From contig JAJZEJ010000072.1 in assembly GCA_021828635.1 (NCBI GenBank), positions 1-7,907 of the forward strand: 7,907 nucleotides of DNA, given 5' to 3'. The notes beneath the pieces were generated by a model. The model was not told where the DNA came from and searched no databases. It saw only the letters and a list, made by a program, of their open reading frames with translations. Position 1 is the stretch's first letter. Every line of letters begins with the position of its first letter. This stretch comes from Chloroflexota bacterium (GTDB taxonomy: Bacteria; Chloroflexota; Ktedonobacteria; Ktedonobacterales; Ktedonobacteraceae). Below, piece by piece: positions 1 to 6,874 of the stretch. Both the position numbers and the translations under genes were made by a program.

Positions 1-139
1 AATCATCGCAGTGCATATGGAAGTTATCAATCACTGCCGTCTTAGCCGTGCAGCCTTGAGAGCTAAAGTAGAGGAAGAAGGTTTGACAAAGCAGGTGCGC
101 ATTCCTCTCGATGGGGAGATGCTGGCATTCTCAAGGTGA
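1..139 (+). CDS. C-terminal fragment of a probable MBL-fold metal-dependent hydrolase
   Basis: An open frame enters from the left edge (first full codon at base 2) and stops at TGA 137-139, giving about 45 residues. It begins IIAVHMEVINHC and continues through a charged helix (RAALRAKVEEEG) to a short strand and the end LAFSR. The AVHME..NHC pattern followed by a helix and an IP.DGE turn resembles, from memory, the C-terminus of UlaG-like metallo-beta-lactamase-superfamily hydrolases, where a late histidine helps bind the metal. The metal-binding HxHxDH region would lie outside the window, so the family call rests on the tail only. The gene converges on the beta-mannosidase gene and shares a hairpin with it. 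There is no obvious functional link to the sugar operon. Substrate unknown. Confidence 0.6.
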   Translation, partial: IIAVHMEVINHCRLSRAALRAKVEEEGLTKQVRIPLDGEMLAFSR

Positions 140-184
140 GCATGGCACCCGTAACATAGTATCCATGTCACGGGTGCCATGCTC
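138..184. terminator. Hairpin between convergent genes, likely bidirectional terminator
   Basis: A perfect 15-bp inverted repeat, GAGCATGGCACCCGT at 138-152 and its complement at 170-184, encloses 17 nt. Inside, ACAT (154-157) can pair with ATGT (165-168) after one mismatch, leaving a 7-nt loop. The left arm starts within the stop codon of the plus-strand gene (TGA 137-139). The right arm ends 1 nt before the beta-mannosidase stop (complement of 186-188). Neither side has a clear T-run, so it is not a textbook intrinsic terminator. It could also act by stabilising 3' ends. Placement between two stop codons supports a transcript-end role. Confidence 0.7.
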
Positions 185-185
185 G

Positions 186-2630
186 TTAATGTAACCAGTT
201 CACATTAATGGACATCGAGCCGAGGCCAGGAGCTTTCAGCGTCTGCGCATCATCAGGGAAAATGTCTAGCATGTTATCGCTCCAGAGTAGTGGCGCGTCA
301 GTGCTGAGAACGACCCCTTTGGCGGGCCGCTCTGTTCGCACGACCACGCTATCCTCACCAGTCGGTGTGACGGTGATACCAGGATGTGGTAACGCAAGAT
401 ACTTGAACGGCTCATGCCATGCGCTTGCCCGTGCCACAACTTGTCTATGCTGAATAAGTTGTGCGCTCAAAACGTGATCGGTTGCCAGACGGAATGGGCA
501 TGGAGCCAGTTCGGTAGCCGTGTTCGCAGCCAGTATAACGGATTGTTTGCTCTCTTCAATTGGTTGCCCGTCCAGTGTCCAGCTTTGCAGCCGTAGTGTG
601 GCCTCGCCATCCTGTAGCGTACTATTGACTGCCCAGACCTCACACTGCTCGCCGCTGCGCTTCAATCCGATGCCGAGCGGAGCTAGTTCGCGTTTGATTG
701 TGTAGTAGGCTGGCTTAGCGTGTAACTCAGAGTCGATGATTGCCCAACTTGTGACGGGCCAGCAATCGTTCAGTTGCCAGACCAGCGCACCGGCTACGGC
801 GTACTGCTTCGTGGTACCCCAGCGCCGTCGCCATGCACGTATCGCGTGTGCCATTGCCTCGGCTTGCAAAAATTGTGTGCCGTAGACATACTCCTCAAGC
901 GTCGCTGGATAACGAATATTATCATTCAGGTAGATCGCCAGGCGACGTGTGCCGTCGGTCGATTTGTTATGATGCTCAAAGGTGTGACTCTGCGCGTACC
1001 GTTCCTCTGGTGTCGTGAACGAGTAGATGGTGCTGAGCGCGGGTGCAGCTTCCAGACCAAATTCGCTCACGAAACGCCCCCAATACTGATCATAGTTCTG
1101 ATAGGGCGCGACCGGTCCATGCCAGACTTCCCAGGTATGGCGGTCGCCAATCGTCGGATCGCCGCTAGAGCTACCGCCGTAGGGACTGCCAGGCCAGTAA
1201 GGGCGTGTCGGGTCAAGTTCGGCGCACACGGAGGGTAACAACTGCTCATAGATGGCGCGTGCCGGAAAATCGCCTTGAATCTGCCCTACCGATTCAGCTA
1301 TTGAATAATCCTCGTTATTGCCGCACCAGAGCGCGAGACAGGGATGATGGCGCAGGCGACGTACCGCCGCTTCAGCCTCCTGGCGCACACTGGCTTGAAA
1401 TTCCGCATGGGCCGGATACATGCCACAGGCGAACATGAAATCTTGCCAGACGAGCAAGCCAAGCTCATCACATAGATCGTAGAAAATGTCTTGTTCATAA
1501 ATACCACCACCCCAGACGCGAAGCATTGTCATGTGTGCGGCGGCAGCACGCTCCAGATTGGCGCGATAGCGTTCAGGTGTGACACGCGGCACGAGCAGGT
1601 CATCGGGAATCCAGTTCGCTCCACCACAAAAAATCGGCGTGTTATTGATCTCGAAGAAAAAAGTTGTGCCTGGTTCACCTTCTACTGGCTGTTGCACCAG
1701 ACGCAAGTGACGTAGTCCTATGCATGTCTCAACACTATCAAGCGCAGTCTCATCTTGCTTTAACACAGCTTGCAGGCGATAACGCGGTTGTTCTCCATAG
1801 CCGTTAGGCCACCAGAGTTGTGGCTGCTCGATAGTAAATGCGTGCGTAATTTGTGAAGCTGTTACCGGTGTTGTTGTGCTAGCTAGTGGTTGATCGTTGG
1901 CGTCAAAAAGTGTGAGCATCACGTTCAAATATGGCGATTGTGTTGCGTTTTGGGCTAATGTGAGCGTAACAGGTAAAGTCGCGCTGCTGAGATCGTCGGC
2001 GACGGCGGCGGGACAATGTAAGTTAGTAATACGTGCATCGTAGCTTTCGATGCGCACATCTTGCCAGAGACCAGCGGTGAGCAGGCATGGTCCCCAATCC
2101 CAGCCATAGTGATATTGCGCTTTGCGCACGTAGACGCGGCTGACATCACCATTCCAGGCTGGACGTTTGCCATATTGTTTCTCTAATGCTTTGCCACGCA
2201 AGAGAGCTGAGGCAAAATGAATGCGTAATTCATTCTCTGCGGTATGTAGCAAGTGTTTGACGGCGATACGCTGAGGCACAAACATGTTCTCGCTGACCAG
2301 AATTTGCGTACCGTTCAGCCAGACAGTAGCAAAGGTATCCAGGCCATCGAAACATAAATCTACATGTTGCATCTCATGCATTTGGGAAGAAAGATCAAAC
2401 GTGCAGCGATAAAGCCAATCGCGTTCACCGACCCATTGCACATCCAGTTCGTTGGTGCCGAAATAGGGGTCGGAAATGCGACCGGCGGTCAGCAAATCCT
2501 GGTGGATGGTTCCAGGAACCTCTGCTGGTAGCCAGCCATCATGTTGACGAAAGTTATCATCGAAGCTGAGCGCCGTATCGTGCGATTTTACATACCATCC
2601 AGTGCGAAGTGACGTAGATGTGCTAAGCAA
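186..2630 (-). CDS. Beta-mannosidase, glycoside hydrolase family 2
   Basis: Predicted to release beta-D-mannose from the non-reducing end of mannan- or glucomannan-type oligosaccharides. The 814-residue length is normal for bacterial GH2 beta-mannosidases. The N-terminal jelly-roll (about residues 10-195) carries the family signatures VPGTIHQDLL, DWLYRCTFD, FDGLDTFATVWLNG and HYGWDWGP. An Ig-like domain follows (about 200-310), then a TIM barrel (about 320-650) with RVWGGGIYE. In the barrel, WCGNNE places the acid/base at Glu440, and RFVSEFGLEA places the nucleophile at Glu523. The WQLNDCWPVTSW motif (about 618-629) is also typical. The remainder forms C-terminal beta domains. No signal peptide is seen, so the enzyme should be cytoplasmic and act on imported sugars. 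The start is TTG at 2630, chosen because GGAAGGA lies 7 nt upstream and no in-frame ATG precedes it before a stop. It is the last gene of the operon, 88 nt after GH31. Mannosidase specificity is more certain than the exact natural substrate. Confidence 0.93.
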   Translation of the reverse strand: MLSTSTSLRTGWYVKSHDTALSFDDNFRQHDGWLPAEVPGTIHQDLLTAGRISDPYFGTNELDVQWVGERDWLYRCTFDLSSQMHEMQHVDLCFDGLDTFATVWLNGTQILVSENMFVPQRIAVKHLLHTAENELRIHFASALLRGKALEKQYGKRPAWNGDVSRVYVRKAQYHYGWDWGPCLLTAGLWQDVRIESYDARITNLHCPAAVADDLSSATLPVTLTLAQNATQSPYLNVMLTLFDANDQPLASTTTPVTASQITHAFTIEQPQLWWPNGYGEQPRYRLQAVLKQDETALDSVETCIGLRHLRLVQQPVEGEPGTTFFFEINNTPIFCGGANWIPDDLLVPRVTPERYRANLERAAAAHMTMLRVWGGGIYEQDIFYDLCDELGLLVWQDFMFACGMYPAHAEFQASVRQEAEAAVRRLRHHPCLALWCGNNEDYSIAESVGQIQGDFPARAIYEQLLPSVCAELDPTRPYWPGSPYGGSSSGDPTIGDRHTWEVWHGPVAPYQNYDQYWGRFVSEFGLEAAPALSTIYSFTTPEERYAQSHTFEHHNKSTDGTRRLAIYLNDNIRYPATLEEYVYGTQFLQAEAMAHAIRAWRRRWGTTKQYAVAGALVWQLNDCWPVTSWAIIDSELHAKPAYYTIKRELAPLGIGLKRSGEQCEVWAVNSTLQDGEATLRLQSWTLDGQPIEESKQSVILAANTATELAPCPFRLATDHVLSAQLIQHRQVVARASAWHEPFKYLALPHPGITVTPTGEDSVVVRTERPAKGVVLSTDAPLLWSDNMLDIFPDDAQTLKAPGLGSMSINVNWLH

Positions 2631-2637
2631 ACGAGCA

Positions 2638-2644
2638 TCCTTCC
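2638..2644 (-). promoter_or_regulatory. Shine-Dalgarno of the beta-mannosidase gene, fixing a TTG start
   Basis: On the minus strand GGAAGGA is followed by a 7-nt spacer (TGCTCGT) and then TTG CTT AGC ACA. An ATG overlapping the end of this site (2636-2638) is in another frame. Upstream in the coding frame a stop occurs at 2679-2681 with no ATG between, so TTG 2630 is the best supported start. Confidence 0.75.
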
Positions 2645-2654
2645 AGGGTACAAG

Positions 2655-2668
2655 ACGGGTTAAACCGT
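2655..2668. promoter_or_regulatory. Imperfect 14-bp palindrome upstream of the beta-mannosidase gene
   Basis: ACGGGTTAAACCGT is palindromic except for one mismatched pair (2659 against 2664). It lies in the 88-nt gap between GH31 and the beta-mannosidase gene, 24 nt before the TTG start. It could be a small operator or chance. I see no convincing -35/-10 pair and no terminator in this gap, so read-through from GH31 is the simplest way the last gene is expressed. Confidence 0.2.
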
Positions 2669-2718
2669 AAACAATATCTTATCCGTTATCGTACCACGAA
2701 CTGATGATCGGTTGCTTT

Positions 2719-5178
2719 TTACAATCGCACGATTGTAGTGTCCAAACGTCCCAGAATTTGCTCGCTCACACCTATTTCTGTATGCCAGCGCACCATCCAA
2801 TTCGCCGTATGCTGCCCTTGAATAGTGAGCGACCAGCTATGCTTATCATGGCGCAGTCGCAGTTCGGTCGCGCTACCCTCGGCATCCCAAATAACACGAG
2901 CATCGCCCTCCGCGCCCGTATAAACCTCTAGTGTCAGATCGTCGGGTGCGTTATCGCCAACAAAAGAACGTTCTGGACCGAGGGGGAGCATACTACCAGC
3001 GCGTACATAGACCGGCATGGTATCCAGTGGCGAGATGCGCGTGATGTAGCGGCCACCTTTATGGCGCTCGTCTGTCCAGAAATCAATCCATTCACCTTGT
3101 GGCAAATAGAGTTGACGGACCACTGGTTCAGGCGAGTCGCTGAAAATGGGCGCGACCAGTAAAGCGTTGCCAAGCAGATAGCTATCATCGATACGTGCCG
3201 TCGCAGAATCATCTGGAAATTCCAGCATGAGTGGGCGCAACATAGGCAAACCGTGCGTGTGTGTCTCCCAAGCCATCGCGTACAGATAAGGATTGAGCCG
3301 TGTACGCAATTTGGCGTAGCGGCGGAAGACAGCGAGTGCCTGTGAGCCGAACTCCCACGGTTCGCGTGGCGTGGTGCCGTGAGCGCGTGTCAGCGGCGAG
3401 AACATGCCAAATTGTGTCCAACGAATGTACAGCTCTGGCGAAGGCGGTGGGCCATAGAAGCCACCGATGTCGTGCGACCAGATACCAGGGGCGCTCAATG
3501 CCATGCTCAGACCACCCCATAGCGAGGAGCGCATGGCCCAGGCATCCGTCTTGGGATCGCCGCCCCATTGTGCCGGATAACGCTGAATGCCAGCCCAGCC
3601 AGAACGTCCCCATACCATCCCCGGTCGTCCCGTCTCCTGCGTAATGACTTCGTGGACGGTTGCTGTATAGAGTAAAGGATAAAGATTATGTAGCTCTGCG
3701 CCTGTCATGCCGTTCCATGCGCGTGCCGCTAGTGGTACACCTTCGCCAAAATCGGTCTTGAAGACGCCGACACCGGCCCGCAACCACGGACGATGCTGAT
3801 CTTGCCACCATGTACGGGCGGCAGGATTAGTGAAATCGAGAACGGCGCGAGTATGCCCATCAGCTGGTGGTGTGCCAAAGTCGGCGCAGATTGGCTCACC
3901 CTGCTCATCTTTCAAGAAATAACCTGCCTCTGCCGCCTCTTGATAGCGTCTTGATTGTGAGGTCACATACGGCAGTTCCCACAGAGAGATTTTGAAGCCC
4001 TGCTCACCCAATGTACGCACCATGCCAGCCAGATCGGAAAAAGCCTGCTCGTTAGAAACGAAGTCGCACGAGAGGCCGGGACGTTCCAGCCAAGCAGGGT
4101 CGATATGTAGCACATCGCAGGGAACATCCTCGGCGCGGGCGCGACGCGCAACCTCCTCAACCTCAGCACGTGTCTGATAACGGCAACGCGAGAGCCAGAC
4201 GCCGAAAGCCCAGCGCGGTGGCATCGTCGCTCTACCCGTAAGTAACGTATATTCGCTCAATACTGCTTTCGGCGTCTTGCCAAAAACGATGAAGAGATCG
4301 AGTGTAGGCGCGTGCATGCAGACTAGCGCCGAGCGCATTGATGGTGCGCCGGCTTGCACCGTGATAGGCGTGGATGTATGGAAAAAGAGGCCATAGCCAC
4401 GCGAGGATTGCAAGAACGGCACATACTTATAGGAAGATTGGCTCGTCGTTCCCCAGGCATCGGTATCCCACAGCGTGATCTGTTCGCCACGATGATCGAG
4501 CGGCGTGAAATGTTCGCCCAGGCCATACAGGTGTTCATCGGGCGTCAAGCTCCATGACCAATACGCTCCCGAAAGCTCACCAACATGGCCCATCACGCCA
4601 GGAGGTGGTGTGTTAAGCATACCATGCACATTCCGATCATCCAGCGCCGTCTCGACCTCGGCCCCCGCAACCTCGGTGCTACCGATGCTGATAGCGAAAG
4701 GGTCACGCCGTAACCGAACAGTGATGCTGTTGATATGCGCTGTAACTTCGCTAGCCGTTTCGTGTATCTCGGCTTGCGCGGGAGGCTGAAATTGTGCCGC
4801 GAAATTGGGTGCCAACATCCCCAAATCATCCGCTTGGGTCGGCTGGTTGCCCATAGTAAGTTGCACACGCACGATGCGCGGCGAGAGTGCTTGAATGCTC
4901 ACTATGGCCTGTTGCTCGGCCTGTTCACCCGCGAAGGGAACAGGCGCGGATACTGTGTTGGTTTGTTGCGCGGCGGCATCCGGCGGACGATTGGGCGTGT
5001 TGGTATCAATCGTCTGCGCTGCGAATGGTTCATTGCTGACAATGATACGGTGCCGCTCGTCGCCCATGTCACGAAAGGCGACCAGCGCGGCACTTACCTG
5101 AATGCCACCAGGAATAGCAGCAGTATCGAGGAGCCGACGCAGATAATAGCCCTCGGCTCTGGCGGCGCGTGTTGTCAT
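2719..5178 (-). CDS. GH31 alpha-glycosidase, probable alpha-xylosidase (YicI-like)
   Basis: A retaining alpha-glycosidase, 819 residues against 772 in E. coli YicI. A beta-sandwich N-domain (about 1-310, including LYGLGEHFTPLD at 217-228) precedes the barrel, which starts at PPRWAFGVWLSR (320-331). KTDFGE (474-479) places the nucleophile at Asp476, and YPAQWGGD (534-541) places the acid/base at Asp541. The 65-residue spacing is close to YicI's 66. WSHDIGGF (567-574) and FSPLTRAHG (593-601) complete the active site, followed by beta domains. KTDFGE rather than WxDMNE favours the alpha-xylosidase branch over ordinary alpha-glucosidases. Lys474 and Trp400 match YicI pocket residues, but Pro361-Ala362 replace YicI Cys-Phe, so alpha-glucosidase or another specificity remains possible. 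An extra Gln/Pro/Ala-rich stretch at about 52-90 explains part of the added length. There is no signal peptide. The ATG start overlaps the transaldolase stop (ATGA) and has GGAG 9 nt upstream, suggesting translational coupling. Confidence 0.9.
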   Translation of the reverse strand: MTTRAARAEGYYLRRLLDTAAIPGGIQVSAALVAFRDMGDERHRIIVSNEPFAAQTIDTNTPNRPPDAAAQQTNTVSAPVPFAGEQAEQQAIVSIQALSPRIVRVQLTMGNQPTQADDLGMLAPNFAAQFQPPAQAEIHETASEVTAHINSITVRLRRDPFAISIGSTEVAGAEVETALDDRNVHGMLNTPPPGVMGHVGELSGAYWSWSLTPDEHLYGLGEHFTPLDHRGEQITLWDTDAWGTTSQSSYKYVPFLQSSRGYGLFFHTSTPITVQAGAPSMRSALVCMHAPTLDLFIVFGKTPKAVLSEYTLLTGRATMPPRWAFGVWLSRCRYQTRAEVEEVARRARAEDVPCDVLHIDPAWLERPGLSCDFVSNEQAFSDLAGMVRTLGEQGFKISLWELPYVTSQSRRYQEAAEAGYFLKDEQGEPICADFGTPPADGHTRAVLDFTNPAARTWWQDQHRPWLRAGVGVFKTDFGEGVPLAARAWNGMTGAELHNLYPLLYTATVHEVITQETGRPGMVWGRSGWAGIQRYPAQWGGDPKTDAWAMRSSLWGGLSMALSAPGIWSHDIGGFYGPPPSPELYIRWTQFGMFSPLTRAHGTTPREPWEFGSQALAVFRRYAKLRTRLNPYLYAMAWETHTHGLPMLRPLMLEFPDDSATARIDDSYLLGNALLVAPIFSDSPEPVVRQLYLPQGEWIDFWTDERHKGGRYITRISPLDTMPVYVRAGSMLPLGPERSFVGDNAPDDLTLEVYTGAEGDARVIWDAEGSATELRLRHDKHSWSLTIQGQHTANWMVRWHTEIGVSEQILGRLDTTIVRL

Positions 5179-5912
5179 TGTTGGCGACTCCGCTCGTAAT
5201 CCGCCATAAAACTTGCTAAGCCCTGATCTGTCAGCGGATGTTGAATCAGTTGGCGCAGCACGTCATACGACATGGTAGCGATATGCGCCCCGGCTTTCGC
5301 CACTGCCGTGACATGCACAGGATGACGTAGCGCGGCGGCGATAATTTTGCCGGATTGTCCCTGCTCGCGCAAAATCTGCGCGATGTCTGCCACGAGTGGT
5401 ACGCCGTCCTCGCCGACCGCATCCAGGCGTCCGACGAAGGGACTGACGTAGCTGGCACCGGCAGCGAAGGCTAACATAGCTTGATTGGCACTAAAGATCA
5501 ATGTTGCGTTGACCTCTGGAATGCGCGTCAATTGGTTCTGTGCCGCGAAGCGTTCCCGAATGGGGCAACCCTCGAAGTGGGCGCACCCCTCACAGGTCGC
5601 AGTCGCCGCCGTTTTTGTAATACGCGCCATTGCTTGCAAACCCGCTGGAATGGTCGGCAGCTTGATAACGACGTTGGGCGACCAGGTTGCGAAATCTAAG
5701 CCTTGCGTGACCATCTCATCAGCATTGGTCGTGACCACCTCGACGCTAATGGGCGCATCGACCGTCCAGCAAATTTCCTGGATGTGGACGCGCATATCAC
5801 GTACACCCGCCTTCGCCACATGTGAGGGGTTGGTTGTCACGCCGCGCAACACCCCCCAGGAAGCAATCTCCTGTATCTCGTGCAGGTACGCGGTATCAAG
5901 ATAAAATTCCAT
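5175..5912 (-). CDS. Transaldolase, short TalC/FSA-type, with a cysteine-bearing insert
   Basis: A class I aldolase-type TIM barrel that moves or releases a dihydroxyacetone unit via a Schiff base. Motifs in order: FYLDTA with Asp6; GVTTNPS (24-30) with Thr26 and Asn28; VVIKLP (81-86) with the Schiff-base Lys84; NATLIFSANQA (135-145); and YVSPFVGRLDAVG (155-167). Glu58 and Phe159 occupy positions where E. coli fructose-6-phosphate aldolase has Gln and Tyr. That pair favours true transaldolase activity (sedoheptulose-7-P plus glyceraldehyde-3-P to erythrose-4-P plus fructose-6-P). At 245 residues it is about 25 longer than FSA. The excess lies at about 101-131 and includes Cys107, Cys110, His112 and Cys116. 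It lies 16 nt after permease 2 and overlaps GH31 by 4 nt. The ATG start follows an AAAGGGA-like SD. Context suggests a role in routing the released pentose or hexose. The substrate is inferred from residues, not proven. Confidence 0.88.
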   Translation of the reverse strand: MEFYLDTAYLHEIQEIASWGVLRGVTTNPSHVAKAGVRDMRVHIQEICWTVDAPISVEVVTTNADEMVTQGLDFATWSPNVVIKLPTIPAGLQAMARITKTAATATCEGCAHFEGCPIRERFAAQNQLTRIPEVNATLIFSANQAMLAFAAGASYVSPFVGRLDAVGEDGVPLVADIAQILREQGQSGKIIAAALRHPVHVTAVAKAGAHIATMSYDVLRQLIQHPLTDQGLASFMADYERSRQQ

Positions 5913-5928
5913 TGAGCTTCATCCCTTT

Positions 5929-6831
5929 CTATCCTTTCAAGCCCCCTGCCATCAGACCGGAGACGATACGTCGCTCCAGTAGCAGGATTAAGATAACCAG
6001 TGGCACGACCGACATGACGGTCGCCGCCGACAAGATGCCAAAATTCGTCGTGAATTCTGTCTGGCTGATCGTGACAATGCCAACGGGCAACGTGTAGGTG
6101 TTGGTCGTGGTATAGTTTAGTGCGAACAGGTATTCGTTCCAGTCGCCCACAAAGACGATAATTGCTGTTGCGAAGAGACCAGGAACGGTAATCGGTAAGA
6201 TGATGCGCAACAAAGCACCGAGCCGTGACATGCCATCGACCACCGCCGCCTCCTCAAACTCCATCGGCACCTCTTGAAAGAAGCCAATCATAATAAGAAT
6301 AGCGAGCGGCAGACCGAAGACTGAGTAGGGCAGAATCAGAGCGCCCAACGTACCAACGAGATGGAGTGCCTGCAAAATTTGATAGAGCGGGATAACCTGA
6401 GCTAACGGCGGAAAGAGCGAGAGCGAGAGAACGAAGATCAGCACGGGCGTCTTGAAACGGAAGTGCAGGCGTGCAAAGGCATACGCAGCCAATGTTCCTA
6501 GAATCATGGTGATGATCGTTGCAGCCAACGAGGCGACAATACTGTTCACATAGTAACGCCCGATATCGCCTTGCAGCGCCGTAACGTAGCTACCCAGCGT
6601 CGGCGTGGTTGGGAAGAGCGTTGCCGGAATCGAGGTTGTCTGGGCGGGCGTCATAAATGAGGTCAGTAAGGCCCAGAGCATGGGAAAGAACTGAATCAGC
6701 AGAATCAGCACGAGCAGGATGTACATGCCGGTATGCCCTGAAAGATTTTTGAGGCGTGGTAGCAGAGAGCGCGTTCTGGCACGTGGCAGCGCCAGCAGCT
6801 CTTGCTGTGAAGAGGTATCCATTGTCGCCAT
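5929..6831 (-). CDS. ABC sugar transporter inner-membrane permease, MalG/UgpE type
   Basis: One of two membrane subunits of a CUT1-type ABC importer for oligosaccharides. From the chosen start it has 300 residues, a normal MalG length. A cytoplasmic N-tail rich in Arg is followed by TM1 (about 34-58, MYILLVLILLIQFFPMLWAL). About five further hydrophobic helices follow. The coupling loop that docks onto the ATPase is EEAAVVDGMSRLGALLRIILPI, with the EAA motif at 194-196, Gly200 and Leu213-Pro214. WNEYLFAL (231-238) and the C-terminal ending SGLMAGGLKG are typical of MalG-like proteins. ATG 6831 is preferred because GAAAGAGGG lies 5 nt upstream. A longer start at ATG 6873 adds 14 residues but has no good SD and begins 1 nt after the end of permease 1. 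It is the partner of the adjacent permease. The ATPase is not in the window. Confidence 0.92.
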   Translation of the reverse strand: MATMDTSSQQELLALPRARTRSLLPRLKNLSGHTGMYILLVLILLIQFFPMLWALLTSFMTPAQTTSIPATLFPTTPTLGSYVTALQGDIGRYYVNSIVASLAATIITMILGTLAAYAFARLHFRFKTPVLIFVLSLSLFPPLAQVIPLYQILQALHLVGTLGALILPYSVFGLPLAILIMIGFFQEVPMEFEEAAVVDGMSRLGALLRIILPITVPGLFATAIIVFVGDWNEYLFALNYTTTNTYTLPVGIVTISQTEFTTNFGILSAATVMSVVPLVILILLLERRIVSGLMAGGLKG

Positions 6832-6836
6832 ATTTA

Positions 6837-6845
6837 CCCTCTTTC
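6837..6845 (-). promoter_or_regulatory. Shine-Dalgarno deciding the start of the MalG-type permease
   Basis: GAAAGAGGG followed by TAAAT and ATG (6831). This supports the internal methionine (MATMDTSS) over the upstream ATG at 6873, whose leader (CAGCAAGTAAA) is a poor SD. With this start the gap to permease 1 is 43 nt, which holds no other visible signal. Confidence 0.6.
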
Positions 6846-6874
6846 TTCTGATAGTTGGATGCCAGACAGGCATT

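Noticed and set aside
774..1238. 154-codon plus-strand open frame inside the beta-mannosidase gene
   Set aside because: It is antisense to the conserved catalytic barrel of GH2, has a composition unlike a real protein (Arg/Cys-rich, no motif), and lacks a convincing SD. Similar plus-strand frames lie within GH31 and the transaldolase gene and are rejected for the same reason.
2631..2718. Separate promoter for the beta-mannosidase gene
   Set aside because: AT-rich hexamers such as TAAGAT and GATATT occur, but no -35 element lies at a proper distance, so a promoter call is not justified.
4735..5199. 154-codon plus-strand open frame opposite the GH31 N-terminus
   Set aside because: It lies antisense to GH31 coding sequence and has no recognisable family features. 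It is explained by the codon use of the opposite strand.
2719..5912. Transaldolase next to a GH31 enzyme and ABC permeases, resembling a sulfoglycolytic transaldolase (sulfoquinovose) operon
   Set aside because: Sulfoquinovosidases of GH31 have a Trp/Arg sulfonate-binding motif just before the barrel aspartates. Here the equivalent stretch reads HIDPAWLERPG and the overall match is to YicI-type enzymes. No sulfofructose isomerase or sulfolactaldehyde dehydrogenase is present, and a beta-mannosidase has no place in that pathway. It could be revisited if the flanking genes show them.
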